A stretch of DNA of 64,000 bases from UBA5069 sp964560495 (GCA_964560495.1 CAZLMM010000024.1:9186-73185), one strand, 5' to 3'. Positions 46,463 to 56,600 are shown, counted from the stretch's first letter. A program made the numbers and translations. The notes: a model not told the origin generated them from the sequence alone.

Positions 46463-47875
46463 ATGACTAATCAGAAATTCGTGGGCATTCAGATCAGCCC
46501 CATCAGCTTTATTGACGAAGGCGCTGACGCCGTGCTCCACGCGCTGCAAGAGCGTGTGGGCGTCAACGTGCTCATGATCGGCACGGTCTCCTGGCTGGGA
46601 CTCAAAGCCGGGCGCAGCATCTCCCACAAGCTGGATGGCTGGCCCGACCACGGCGTGCCCGAACCCATCGAGATGAAAGGCGGCGCCTATTTCAACCCCC
46701 ACCCGGAGTACTACGCTCATACCGCGATCAAAGAGTTCCGCGCCAGAGATGAGGCGACAGCCGGCTTCGATGTGCTGGAAGCGGTCATTCCTGCCGCCAA
46801 AACACGGGGAATGCGCGTCATGCCCGAGCTCATGGAGCCGCTCTTCAAATATGCCGGCCACGGTTCGGTGAATAACGTCGCCATTGCCAACATGCCCCAA
46901 TATCTGGAGGTTGATCTCTATGGCCGCGTCGGTTCGGAGCCATGCACCAACCACCCGGATTACCGGCGCTGGTGGTGGAGCATGGTCGAGGATCAATGTC
47001 GCAGCTACGCCATCGACGGCGTCATGTGGTGCAACGAGCGGCGCAGCCCCCTGGATCAGATGGTTTCTGGCCAAGCGCCCGGTTGTTTCTGCGAGCACTG
47101 CCGTCGCGAGGCCGCGGCGCGCGGCGTCGATGTGGAATCGGCGCGCAAGGCGTTCCTGCCGGTGTGGGAATTCTTTCAGCAGGCGCGCGCCGGCGACGCC
47201 TTCGTGGATGGCGCGCTCATCGAGTTCCTGCGCATGCTCTTTGCCAACCCGGAGATCCTCATCTGGGAGCGCTTCTGGCTGGAGCGCAACAAAGATTTGG
47301 ATCGGGAGATCTACGGCCAAGTCAAGTGGTGCAATCCCGATCTGGAGTTCGGCCTCAACGTCTGGAATCGCAATCACTTCAATCTCTTTCGTAAGGCCCA
47401 GTGGCCCTGGGCCGAGCAAACGCGCTACGCCGATTGGGTCAAGCCCATCACTTACCAGCACCAGGCCGGCCAGGTCTATGTGAAAGAACTGAGCGACCTG
47501 CACAAGTCGATCTTGCGCGACTTCACGCCGCCCGAACTGACGCCCATCATGTACAAGCTGCTGGGGTTGCAGGAAGCGCCCTGGGAAAAGCTGGTTGCAA
47601 CAGGCATGGACCCGGACACCTATGTTTACGGCCAGTGCGCCGATGCTGTACGCGGCGTCGGCGGGAAGATCCCGGTCTACATGGGCATTGGCGTGGACGC
47701 GCCGCGCGTGCTGCCCGAACAGGCCAGGTGCACGCCCGACATCGTTTATCGCAGTGTGCTGGCGACTTATCGCGCCGGCGGCCAGGGAGTGATCTTTGCG
47801 CCGAACTATGCCAGCATGCACCTGACGAACCTGGACGGCGCGGCGCGCGCGTTGCGTGAGTTGGGAATTGCATAG
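46463..47875 (+). CDS. Uncharacterised protein, probable TIM-barrel (glycoside-hydrolase-like)
   Basis: A 470-residue cytoplasmic protein, ribosome site AGGA upstream. I do not recognise the family with certainty. Repeating beta-alpha features (NVLMIGTVSW, GMRVMPELMEP, AIDGVMWCNE, LEFGLNVWNRNHFN, GGQGVIFAPNY) and many Trp, Glu and Asp residues resemble putative glycoside hydrolases. A Cys cluster, GCFCEHCRREAA, sits near residue 210, as in some of those barrels, and might bind a metal. It lies between the M24 and 2-hydroxyacid dehydrogenase genes with gaps of 12 and 10 bases. Confidence 0.55.
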   Translation: MTNQKFVGIQISPISFIDEGADAVLHALQERVGVNVLMIGTVSWLGLKAGRSISHKLDGWPDHGVPEPIEMKGGAYFNPHPEYYAHTAIKEFRARDEATAGFDVLEAVIPAAKTRGMRVMPELMEPLFKYAGHGSVNNVAIANMPQYLEVDLYGRVGSEPCTNHPDYRRWWWSMVEDQCRSYAIDGVMWCNERRSPLDQMVSGQAPGCFCEHCRREAAARGVDVESARKAFLPVWEFFQQARAGDAFVDGALIEFLRMLFANPEILIWERFWLERNKDLDREIYGQVKWCNPDLEFGLNVWNRNHFNLFRKAQWPWAEQTRYADWVKPITYQHQAGQVYVKELSDLHKSILRDFTPPELTPIMYKLLGLQEAPWEKLVATGMDPDTYVYGQCADAVRGVGGKIPVYMGIGVDAPRVLPEQARCTPDIVYRSVLATYRAGGQGVIFAPNYASMHLTNLDGAARALRELGIA

Positions 47876-47885
47876 AACGCGAATT

Positions 47886-48833
47886 ATGAAAATCTATGTT
47901 GCCGACCCGGCCATCCGCGCCGAACAGATCGAGGCCATCCGCATTCGCCTGCCCACAGATTGGTCGCTGGTTGACGCACCTGACGGCGCAGCAGCTATCT
48001 TGACCGAGAACGTGGATGTGACGCCGGCCCTACTTGCTGCCGCGGGCGACACTCTGCGCATGGTCTTTCGCCTGGACACCGGCCACGCCGCTGTACCCGC
48101 TGGGCTGACCGCGCCTGTGGTTGACCTGCCCAATACCGCGCTGGTGGGCGTGGCCGAGCACACGGTCATGCTGATCATGGCGCTAAGCCGCCATCTGCTC
48201 GCCGTCATTCGCCAGACCAACGTCCAGCAGTGGCTGCCCGAACGCAGCCAGCCTATCCTCACCGACCAGCGGCGTTACACCTACAACTGGATCGGCCTGC
48301 GAGAGTGGGGTGTGTTGTATGGCAAAACCGTGGGGTTGGTGGGGCTGGGGCTGATCGGCCGCGCTGTGGCTGTCCGGCTGCGCGGCTTCGGCATGAAGCT
48401 GCTCTACACGCAGCGTCATCGCCTCGATCCGACCGCCGAGACGCGCCTGGGCGTGCAGTGGCGCGAGTTCGATGCGTTGCTGGCTGAGAGCGACTTCGTC
48501 AGCCTGCACCATCGTTTTCAGGAAGGGCCAGATGGCAATGACAAGCACATCGGCGCACGGGAATTGGCGCTGATGAAGCCGACCGCCTATCTGATCAACA
48601 CGGCGCGCGGGCGGCTGGTGGATGAAGACACGCTGGCAGATGCGCTGCGCCGCGGCCAGATCGCCGGCGCCGGTCTGGATGTTTTTCGCTACGAACCTTT
48701 GCCGGCCGACAGCCCGCTCTTTGCTTTGGCCGGCGACAATGTGATCCTCACGCCGCATGTGGCCGGCGCACCGTTGGCCGACGCCTGGGCGATGATCGCG
48801 CGCGAGCTGATTGAACATTTGCAACACGAATAG
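47886..48833 (+). CDS. D-isomer-specific 2-hydroxyacid dehydrogenase
   Basis: A 315-residue dehydrogenase. ATG 47886 is chosen; the frame from 47856 overlaps the previous gene. NAD-binding GKTVGLVGLGLIGRAVAV, catalytic Arg in LINTARGRLVDED, Glu following in GAGLDVFRYEPL and His in ILTPHVAGAP. Paralogue of the enzyme encoded at 34324 on the other arm of the locus; each arm thus pairs transaminases with a 2-hydroxyacid dehydrogenase. Confidence 0.88.
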   Translation: MKIYVADPAIRAEQIEAIRIRLPTDWSLVDAPDGAAAILTENVDVTPALLAAAGDTLRMVFRLDTGHAAVPAGLTAPVVDLPNTALVGVAEHTVMLIMALSRHLLAVIRQTNVQQWLPERSQPILTDQRRYTYNWIGLREWGVLYGKTVGLVGLGLIGRAVAVRLRGFGMKLLYTQRHRLDPTAETRLGVQWREFDALLAESDFVSLHHRFQEGPDGNDKHIGARELALMKPTAYLINTARGRLVDEDTLADALRRGQIAGAGLDVFRYEPLPADSPLFALAGDNVILTPHVAGAPLADAWAMIARELIEHLQHE

Positions 48834-48858
48834 GAATCGATCCGAAGCAACCAGCCAT

Positions 48859-48877
48859 GTGCGATTGGGAATCGCAC
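48859..48877. repeat. GTGCGATT palindrome followed by CTACG
   Basis: GTGCGATT and AATCGCAC pair perfectly around GGG, followed by CTACG. It belongs with the palindrome at 23670-23690, which has the same design with a different stem base pair. Confidence 0.6.
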
Positions 48878-48909
48878 CTACGGTTTTCGCACTTTGATCA
48901 TTCATTTAT

Positions 48910-49023
48910 GTATCTTCTCAATGACTGGTGGTGCGGGCATGAGGTGGGGCGGAACAACCTGTTCATAGTGAGCGGTGATTGCCTTCCGCCCTATCTCACG
49001 CCTCCCACTTATTGAGAAGATAC
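48910..49023. mobile_element. 114-bp MITE-like inverted-repeat element
   Basis: Ends GTATCTTCTCAAT (48910-48922) and its exact complement (49011-49023). Complementarity continues imperfectly inward to GGGCGGAA/TTCCGCCC. TCATTCAT stands four bases outside the left end (48898-48905) and directly outside the right end (49024-49031), a possible 8-base target duplication. There is no coding capacity, so a transposase would have to act from elsewhere. Confidence 0.6.
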
Positions 49024-49053
49024 TCATTCATCATCTCAAGGAGACGTCACACT

Positions 49054-50280
49054 ATGCCCGAACCACCTGCCTGGCACTATCAGAAGATCATCAAGCCCAT
49101 GTTCGACGCACCCAAAGAACAGCGCATCCTGCGGGGGCGCGTGCTCACCTGTGTGGGTGACGAAGTGTTCGAGGACGGTTTTGTCGAGTTCGCCGACGGC
49201 AAGATCGTTGCCGTTGGCCCGGCCAGCGAGCTGGGCGAGCGGGCAGCCCAGGCTGTCAACACCGGCGGCGCAATCCTGCCGGGGCTGTTCAACAGCCACG
49301 CCCACCTGGCCTGGGATGGCATCCATGACCTGGCGCGCCAATCCATGGACGATGCGCCGGAGATCAGCGCGTACAAGAGCGCGGGCAATATGCTCATCTC
49401 CTTGCGTTCCGGCGTCACTACTGTGCGCGACCTGGGCATGAACAAGACCAATTTTTTTGCCAAACAAGCGGTGGCCCAGGGCATCTTCCCCGGCCCGCGG
49501 CTGCTCATCTGCGGCGAGGCCATCATCCAGACAGGCGGCCACACCTATTGGTGCTGCCGCGAGGCCAGCGGCGCAGACGAGATGCGTCGCGCCGTGCGCG
49601 AACAGGTGCGGGGCGGCGCCGACCTGATCAAGATCATGGCTTGTCACGACACCCTGGAATTCACCGACGAAGAGCTGGATGCGGTCATCGACGAGAGCCA
49701 TCGCAACGGCCTGCCCATCACCGCTCACGCCACCTACAATGCCTGCATCGAGCGCGTGGCGCGCTTCGGCGTAGACTGCGTGGAGCATGGCGGCAGCATG
49801 AGCGACAGCACGATCCAGCTCTTGCTCGACAAGAACATCCCCATCGTCACCACCTTTGCGCCCCTGGTCATGCAGAGCAAGCCCGAGCTGGCGCGCCAGT
49901 TCAACGTACCCGAATGGAAGATCGCCGAACGGCAAAAGGCTGTGGGCGACCCCAGCCGTTATCAAGGGCTGATCAACGCAGCCAAAGCCGGCGTGACCAT
50001 CGGCTTTGGCACCGACGCCGGCAGCCCAGTGGTCGGCCATGATGTGATTGCGCCCGAGATGGAATTCATGGTGCGACTGGGGGTGAAACGCGACAACTAC
50101 GACGCCATTCGCAGCGCAACCAGCGTTGCGGCCAGGATCAACCGGCTGGAAAAGAAGTTGGGAACGCTGGAGGTTGGCAAACTGGCCGATGTCATCGTGG
50201 TCGAGGGCAACCCACTGGAGGAGATCGACGCCCTCAGCCGGGTGACGATGACTTTTCTCGAAGGTAAACGCATGGTATAG
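49054..50280 (+). CDS. Metal-dependent amidohydrolase (imidazolonepropionase/prolidase-like)
   Basis: A 408-residue amidohydrolase. The ATG at 49054 follows AAGGAGA; the frame from 48979 runs into the repeat element. HxH in LPGLFNSHAHLAW, probable carboxylated Lys in GGADLIKIMACHD, metal His in ITAHATYNACIERV and CVEHGGSMSD, and Asp in GFGTDAGSPVVGHD. This is the subgroup containing Xaa-Pro and Xaa-Arg dipeptidases (Sgx-type) and imidazolonepropionase. It would hydrolyse a dipeptide, N-acyl amino acid or lactam, and may correspond to the amidohydrolase on the other arm (25260), though the two are not close relatives. Confidence 0.85.
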   Translation: MPEPPAWHYQKIIKPMFDAPKEQRILRGRVLTCVGDEVFEDGFVEFADGKIVAVGPASELGERAAQAVNTGGAILPGLFNSHAHLAWDGIHDLARQSMDDAPEISAYKSAGNMLISLRSGVTTVRDLGMNKTNFFAKQAVAQGIFPGPRLLICGEAIIQTGGHTYWCCREASGADEMRRAVREQVRGGADLIKIMACHDTLEFTDEELDAVIDESHRNGLPITAHATYNACIERVARFGVDCVEHGGSMSDSTIQLLLDKNIPIVTTFAPLVMQSKPELARQFNVPEWKIAERQKAVGDPSRYQGLINAAKAGVTIGFGTDAGSPVVGHDVIAPEMEFMVRLGVKRDNYDAIRSATSVAARINRLEKKLGTLEVGKLADVIVVEGNPLEEIDALSRVTMTFLEGKRMV

Positions 50281-50294
50281 ACGGGAGCGCCATC

Positions 50295-51467
50295 ATGAAC
50301 AATTCGCCTCTGATGCAGGCGCTGGCCGGGCGCATGGTGGAGGAGGATGTTTCTTTTCGCACCAGGATGTTGGAGACCGCCGCCAGCCTGCGCGACGTGA
50401 TCGCGCTGGGGCGCGGCGACCCGGATTTTCATACGCCCCGGCATATTGTCGAGGCGGCCAAGCGCGCCATCGACCAGAATCAGCACCACTACACCCATCC
50501 CGCCGGCCTGCCCCAGCTGCGCGCAGCTATCGCCGACGCCCTGTGTCGCGAGAACAATCTGGACTATCGCGCCGACGAGATCATCGTGACCGCGGGCGTG
50601 CAAGAGTCCATCATGTTGTGTATGTTGGCCCTGGTCAATCCGGGCGATGAAGTGTTGATCACGTCGCCGCGCTTCACCACCTATGACCAGGCAGTGGTCA
50701 TGTGCGGCGGCAAGCCCGTCCCCGCGCCCACCTTCGAGGAGCACGATTTTGCCCTCATGCCAGAAGAAATCGAGGCGCGCATCACGCCGGCCAGCAAAGC
50801 GCTGGTGCTGGTGACGCCCAACAACCCCACCGGCGCAGTGACGCCGCCGGCGGTCATCCGCCAGATCGCCGACTTGGTCGTGCGTCACAATCTCGTGTTG
50901 ATCAGCGACGAGATCTACTCGAAGCTCATCTATGAAGGCTCCGAGCATCTCTCGGTCGCTTCGCTGGCTGGCATGAAGGAGCGCGTCATCACGCTCAACG
51001 GCTTCTCCAAGTCCTACGCCATGACCGGTTGGCGCGTCGGCTATCTGGCTGCGCCGGGCGAGTTCATCCAGCGGCTGATCGAACCGCGCCACACCCTGAG
51101 CATCAACACTAATACGCCTGCCCAATATGCGGCGCTGGCTGCGCTCACCGGCCCGCAGGATGTAGTGGAGGCCATGCGCGAGCAGTACGGCGAGCGTCGC
51201 GCCTATCTAATGAAGGCGCTCAAGGAGATGGGCTTCACCTATGGTCATCCGGGCGGCGCGTTTTACATCTACACCAACGTGGCGAGCACGGGAATGCCGT
51301 CGCCGCAGTTCTGCGAGGAGCTGTTGCGCCGGGCGCAGGTGATGATCTTCCCGGGCAGCATGTTTGGCGACGACTCGGATCGGTATGTGCGCATCAGCTA
51401 CTTGCAGCCCATCGAGCGCATCGAGCAGGCAGTCGAGCGTATACAGCGATTCATGGAAAGCCTATAG
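50295..51467 (+). CDS. PLP-dependent aminotransferase, class I/II
   Basis: A 390-residue transaminase with TPNNPTGAVTPP, PLP Asp in ISDEIYSKL, Schiff-base Lys in LNGFSKSYAMTGWRVGY and Arg in RYVRISYLQP. It is the fourth class I/II member in the catabolic region (one of them inactive) and the third functional-looking one. It is separated from the amidohydrolase by 14 bases. Confidence 0.9.
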   Translation: MNNSPLMQALAGRMVEEDVSFRTRMLETAASLRDVIALGRGDPDFHTPRHIVEAAKRAIDQNQHHYTHPAGLPQLRAAIADALCRENNLDYRADEIIVTAGVQESIMLCMLALVNPGDEVLITSPRFTTYDQAVVMCGGKPVPAPTFEEHDFALMPEEIEARITPASKALVLVTPNNPTGAVTPPAVIRQIADLVVRHNLVLISDEIYSKLIYEGSEHLSVASLAGMKERVITLNGFSKSYAMTGWRVGYLAAPGEFIQRLIEPRHTLSINTNTPAQYAALAALTGPQDVVEAMREQYGERRAYLMKALKEMGFTYGHPGGAFYIYTNVASTGMPSPQFCEELLRRAQVMIFPGSMFGDDSDRYVRISYLQPIERIEQAVERIQRFMESL

Positions 51468-51522
51468 ACAGGATGGCAGGATGGACAGGAAAAGTTGATC
51501 CTGCAAATCCTGTCATCCTGTC
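51467..51522. repeat. GACAGGATG inverted repeat
   Basis: GACAGGATGGCAGG (51467-51480) pairs with CCTGTCATCCTGTC (51509-51522), with one G-T wobble and a 28-base loop. It begins at the aminotransferase stop codon and shares words with the repeats at 32406 and about 52629, so it is a dispersed intergenic repeat. Confidence 0.6.
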
Positions 51523-51547
51523 CAATCACTGACTACCGGTGAACTCA

Positions 51548-52606
51548 ATGAACACAACACCATTGCGTATTCTCCAGGTTGGACTGGGCGCGCGCGGGCG
51601 CATGTGGGGCGAAATCATTGACCGACGGAGCGATGTAATGCACAGCGGGCTGGTCGATGTCAATCCCCAGGCTGTGGCGGCCTTCCAGTCGACGCGGCCG
51701 GGCGTATCCGGCTTTACCAATCTGGACGAGGCGTTGGCAACCGTCCAGAGCGACGCCGTGCTGTTGGTGACGCCGCCCGAAGGTCATCTGGCGCAGGCGC
51801 GACAGATTTTCGCGGCTGGGCTGCCGCTTCTGGCGGAAAAGCCGCTGACCGTCGACCTGCCCGAGGCGGTGCAGATTGTCGAGCTGGCGCGGCGGGCAAA
51901 CCTGCCACTGATGGTGGGGTTGAACTTCCGCTACTTGCCTGTCAGTCGCAAGATTCGGGAGTTGGCGCTCAACGAAACATTGGGCAGTCCAGGTTTTGGC
52001 TGCTTCACCTATCTGCGCAACCGCGACGGCAGGCTGCCTCATCTCAACAAATATCCCCTTACCATGCAGCACCCTATGATGTTGGAGCAGAGCATTCATC
52101 ATCTGGATCTGATCCGCTTCTGCTATGGCCGCGAGGTGGAGCAGGTGCACTGCCGCACCTGGAATCCCGGTTGGAGTATGTATGCCCACGACAGCAATGT
52201 GAGCTGTTTGCTGACTTTGGCCGGCGGTCTCGAAGTGACGTATCTGGGCACATGGACCGGCGGCTGGAACGAACTGCAATTCCAATGGCGCACGGATTGC
52301 AGCAAGGGCGTCATTGTGCAGCGTCAATTGTTCGAGGACCTGGCTGTTGCACGCACAGGCGACGCCAGTCTCACGCCCATCGAGCTGCCGCCCTTCCGCG
52401 CTTTTTATGACGACACAGACGCACTCATGAGCGCGTTCAAGGCTCATCTCCATGACGGCGCGGCGTTGGAATGCAGCGGCGTGGATCACCTGTATACGCT
52501 GGCGCTCTGTTTTGCCGCCATCGAGAGCAGCGCCAAGGGGCGCGCCGTGCAGATGCACGAATTCTATGCGCGCCAGGGCATTGCGCCTCCCGAAACAACA
52601 CGATGA
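51548..52606 (+). CDS. Gfo/Idh/MocA-family oxidoreductase
   Basis: A 352-residue NAD(P)-dependent dehydrogenase, or 355 from GTG 51539. The N-terminal Rossmann motif is LRILQVGLGARGRMWGEII; the conserved AEKPLTVDLPEA holds the catalytic Lys, and the later EQSIHHLDLIRF holds the His of the active site. These enzymes usually oxidise sugars, inositols or their derivatives, but some act on amino-acid-like substrates. Together with the following epimerase gene it suggests that part of the transported compound, or a linked sugar, is processed here. Confidence 0.88.
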   Translation: MNTTPLRILQVGLGARGRMWGEIIDRRSDVMHSGLVDVNPQAVAAFQSTRPGVSGFTNLDEALATVQSDAVLLVTPPEGHLAQARQIFAAGLPLLAEKPLTVDLPEAVQIVELARRANLPLMVGLNFRYLPVSRKIRELALNETLGSPGFGCFTYLRNRDGRLPHLNKYPLTMQHPMMLEQSIHHLDLIRFCYGREVEQVHCRTWNPGWSMYAHDSNVSCLLTLAGGLEVTYLGTWTGGWNELQFQWRTDCSKGVIVQRQLFEDLAVARTGDASLTPIELPPFRAFYDDTDALMSAFKAHLHDGAALECSGVDHLYTLALCFAAIESSAKGRAVQMHEFYARQGIAPPETTR

Positions 52607-52671
52607 AGAGTTGACAAGATGATAATCCATCCTGTGAATCCTGTCATCCTGTCTGTCAATATCCTACGCCG
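52607..52671. repeat. ATCCTGT-type intergenic repeat
   Basis: The 65-base gap before the epimerase gene contains ATCCTGTGAATCCTGTCATCCTGTCT-like repetitive words (about 52627-52652), clearly related to the arms of the repeats at 32406 and 51467. The opposing arm (TTGACAAGATGATAATCC) pairs only partially. No ribosome site is evident for the following gene. Confidence 0.5.
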
Positions 52672-53643
52672 ATGAAAATACTTGTCACAGGCGGTTTGGG
52701 TTTCGTTGGCGTCAACGTGGTGAGAGCATTGGCTGACCACGAGGGCGTCCAGGTGATCGCCGCAGACATGCAGCCGTGGGATGCAGCCATCGAGCGTTTC
52801 CTTGCGCCGGTGAAAACGCGCATCCGCTATTGTCGGCTGGATGTGCGCGATGCTGATTCGTTCGCCGGGCTGGTTGCCGACGAGGGCGTTACGCACGTGA
52901 TCCACGCCGCCGCCGTCACTGTCAACGACGAACAGGAGTGCACGCGCGCCGCCGAAGTGGTGGGTGTGAACCTGGGCGGCGCCATCAATGTGCTCAATTC
53001 TGCGCTGCGGTGCGACCATGTCGAGCGTGTGCTGATGTTGAGCAGCAGCGGCGTCTATGGCGCACCCAAACGCCCACCCGGCAGAGCACAACGTGAAGGC
53101 GGCGCGCTCGATCTCACCAATCTCTACGCCATCACCAAATACAGCGCCGAGCTACTTGCCGCCCGCTATGGCCGGCTGACCGGCAAGCCAATGGCCTCGC
53201 TGCGTCTTTCCGCGGTCTATGGACCCATGGAGCGACTATCGGCCAGCCGGCCAAACGTCAGCGCAATCCAGCGGCTCTTTTGCGCGCTGTGCGACCAGCG
53301 CCCCCTGCGGCTGGCCGGCCCTGCCGTGAAGCGTGACTGGACCTACGCCGCCGACATTGGCGCGGCGGCTTGGGCGATGCTCCATGCGCCCCTCTGGCGA
53401 CACAACGTCTACAATGTAAGCTGCGGCACAGCGCTGCGCTTCGACGAGGCAGCGGCGGCGTTTAGCGAGAGGGGATTAGCGGTGACATGGGTGGACGACC
53501 CCGACCAGGCTGATGTGGCGATGCGTCCGCAGCAGGCGCGCGTCGCGTTGGATATCGGTCGCATTCAGCGAGATGCAGGCTTCCGGCCAGCCTTCTCGCT
53601 TGGCGCAAGCATCGACGATTGGCTGGCATGGAATTCGGGCTGA
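52672..53643 (+). CDS. NAD-dependent epimerase/dehydratase (extended SDR)
   Basis: A 323-residue extended SDR: MKILVTGGLGFVGVNVVRAL with the GxxGxxG motif, Asp in VIAADMQPW for NAD, catalytic Ser region MLSSSGVYG and the YxxxK motif in LYAITKYSAEL. Related to UDP-glucose 4-epimerases and dTDP-sugar dehydratases. It ends the plus-strand run. Its last 79 bases overlap the 3' end of the NRPS gene on the other strand, so the two operons converge without a spacer or an obvious terminator. Confidence 0.87.
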   Translation: MKILVTGGLGFVGVNVVRALADHEGVQVIAADMQPWDAAIERFLAPVKTRIRYCRLDVRDADSFAGLVADEGVTHVIHAAAVTVNDEQECTRAAEVVGVNLGGAINVLNSALRCDHVERVLMLSSSGVYGAPKRPPGRAQREGGALDLTNLYAITKYSAELLAARYGRLTGKPMASLRLSAVYGPMERLSASRPNVSAIQRLFCALCDQRPLRLAGPAVKRDWTYAADIGAAAWAMLHAPLWRHNVYNVSCGTALRFDEAAAAFSERGLAVTWVDDPDQADVAMRPQQARVALDIGRIQRDAGFRPAFSLGASIDDWLAWNSG

Positions 53644-56600
53644 TAGGATTTTTCCAGACTGTCGCCTAACGCCGCCGCCAGGGACGCCACATTGGGCGGC
53701 AGATGGATGTTGCGATGCCCTCCCTCCACCGTGTGGACAGTGACGCCGCCCAGCGCCAATGCGCCCCACCCGCGCTGGGGATCGAGCGAGCCGGTGAGCG
53801 CGCTGGTGATGGTGCGCCCACGTGCGGCAAAGAACGTCACTGTCCCTCTGTAGGGTTGTGGACGATATGCGCGAATGGCGGCCAGATGGATTTCCATGAG
53901 CCGGCGTTGGTGGTCGGGCACGAAGACCGCGTCGTCGGCCAGCACATCACGGATATCCACGGGCGTCGCTTTCTGGGCTCCGTGGATAAGCCGCCAACGC
54001 CAACGATGCATTTTGCGCTGGGCGCGCCAGACAATCTCTTGCGCGCCCAGCCGCCAATAATCTTCCAACCAGTAGGGTAGATTGCGCCAGATGGCGAGCA
54101 GGCGTTGCGCATCCAGACGGCGCGCGCTGCGGCGACGTGCGCCTGGCGCGTATCCTTCCATGATTGCCACCAGCGCCGCCTGTTCTCCCTGGGCTTCCAG
54201 TTGCCGCGCCATCTCGAAGGCAACCACGCCGCCAAAACAATAGCCCCCCATGCGGTAGGGGCCATGGGGCTGCACGCTGCGCATGGCGGCGATGTAGCGC
54301 GTCGCCATGTCCTCCACGCGCAGGTCCGGGGCTTCATTGCCATCCAGACCGGCAGCCTGCAGGCCGTAAAATGGCTGATCTGGCCCTAACAGCCGCGCCA
54401 GATCGACATAGCCCACCACGCCGCCGCCAAAGCCGTGGACGCAGAAGAAGGGCGGGCGAACGCCACTTGTCTGGATTGCCACCAGTGTAGGCCACTCCTG
54501 CGGCGCGTCGGGTTGCGCAAGATGGGGCGCAAGTTCAGCGATGGTCTGGCTGCGAAAGAGCAGGGCCAGCGGCAAACGCACGCCAAACTCATCTTCAATG
54601 CGGGCGAAGAGACGCACGGCCAGCAATGAATGACCGCCCAGATCGAAAAAACTCTCGTGGATGCTGACGCTGGGCAGGCCAAGCACTTCGGCCCAGAGGG
54701 CGGCCAGCTTTTCCTCGACGGGAGTCGTCGGCGCGCTCACTGCCGCCGTGGATCGTTCGGCGTCGGGCAGTGGCAAGGCGCGACGGTTCACCTTGCCGTT
54801 GGCTGTCAGGGGCAGCGATTCGAGCTGAATGTAGACAGCCGGCGTCATGTAGTCGGGCAGGGAAGCGCGCAGAAAGTTACGTAGATCGCTACTGGTTGGC
54901 GCGGACGGTCTGGCGGATGTGAAATAGGCGACCAAGCGCATGTCGCCCGTCGCATCTGGCCGGGCGACGACCGCGCAGGCGCTCACATTGGGGTGCAGAG
55001 CCAGCGTCGCTTCGATTTCGCCCGGTTCCACACGATAACCGCGTACCTTCACCTGGTCGTCCACGCGCCCTATAAACTCTAGCGCGCCGTCCCAACGCCA
55101 GCGCGCCAGATCGCCAGTGCGATAGATGCGCTGACCCGGCGTGAATGGATCGGGCAGAAAACGTTCGGCTGTCAGGCCGGGGCGGCGGAGATAACCGCGC
55201 GCCAGGCCCGCGCCGCCGCTATAGAGTTCGCCGATCATGCCGATAGGCGTCAGCTGCATGTGCGCGTCAAGGACGTACACCTGAGTGTTCTCCACAGGGC
55301 GACCAATGGGCACGGATGCAGCAGCGTGAGGAAAATCTTGCGGGATGACATGACAGCAGGTGAATGTCGTGTTCTCAGTAGGCCCGTAACCGTTGACCAG
55401 GCGTGCGCCAGGCAGCTCGGCTTGGGCCTTGCGGACGTGGCGTGGAGAGAGTGCTGCTCCCCCGGTCAGGAGGCATTGTACGCCGGCCAACGCTTGAGGA
55501 TGATGCTCGATGATGTTGTCAAAAAACCTTGCAGTCAGCCAGAGCACACTCACCCTATGTCGAGAGATGAGCTTTGCCAATTCAAAGTGGTCATGCAACC
55601 CTTCGGGTGCGATGACCAGGCGAGCGCCATGAACCAGCGCACACCAAATTTCGAAGGTCGAGGCATCGAACGAAAGGGGAGCAAGTTGAAGAAAGGTTTG
55701 ATGGGGCCCGACATCCGCATACTGTGCACCAAAAACCAACCTGCTCACCGCTTGATGCTGAATTTCCACTCCCTTGGGGGCGCCACTGGAGCCTGAAGTA
55801 TACATCACGTAGATTAGGTCGTCCGGTGTGTTGACGCAAGGCAGATTGACGCCATCTGTGTCATCCATTACTGCTGACGTCAGGGCGTCTACGCACAAAA
55901 CTTGGGCGCTTGTTGGGGGTAGAAGAGTCGCGATGTCAGAGAGCGTCAGCACCAGGCGCGCTTGGGCGTCGGTCTGTATGAAGGTCAGCCGCGATGCGGG
56001 CAAGGCTGGATCCAGGGGCAGGTAGGCGCCGCCTGCCTTGAGGATCGCCAGCATAGAAATGTAAAGTATGGGCGAACGATGCATGAAGAGCCCGACCTTC
56101 ACCCCTGGGCCCACGCCGAATCGTCGCAGATGACAGGCAACGCGGTTTGCCTGTAAATTGAGGTTGCCATAGCTTATGACCTGGTCTGCATAGAGAAGCG
56201 CCGTGGCTTGGGGAGTGCGTTCTGCCTGATCTTCGAACAACTGATGCAAACAGCGGTCGCGCGGATAGGGTGCACGCGTGTCATTCCATTCCACAAGCAA
56301 TCGATGTTGTTCTGCTTCAGTCAACAACAGCAGCGTGCTGATGGCCTGGTCCGGATCGTCAACGATCCTCTCGAGAAGGATTTGCCAACGCCCGATCAAT
56401 GCCTCGGCTGTCGCGTTGTCGAAGAGTGCAGTGCAATAGACTAAGGCGCCGCTTAGGGCGTTGTCAGTCTCATAGAGATTCAGTTCCAGGTCGAAATGGG
56501 TGGATGTGCTCCGAATAGACAACCGTTCGATTTGCAGACCAAGCAATGCCGGGTTGCGTTCTATACCGCTCAGCAATTGGAAGACGATCTGGAAGAGAGG

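Larger units (their letters stand above)
48834..49053. other. Largest gap inside the importer-2 operon, holding two repeats
   Basis: 220 non-coding bases. They hold a 19-bp palindrome (48859-48877) and a 114-bp inverted-repeat element (48910-49023), and then AAGGAGA seven bases before the next start. The element could interrupt the operon or supply a promoter; none is obvious. Confidence 0.6.
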
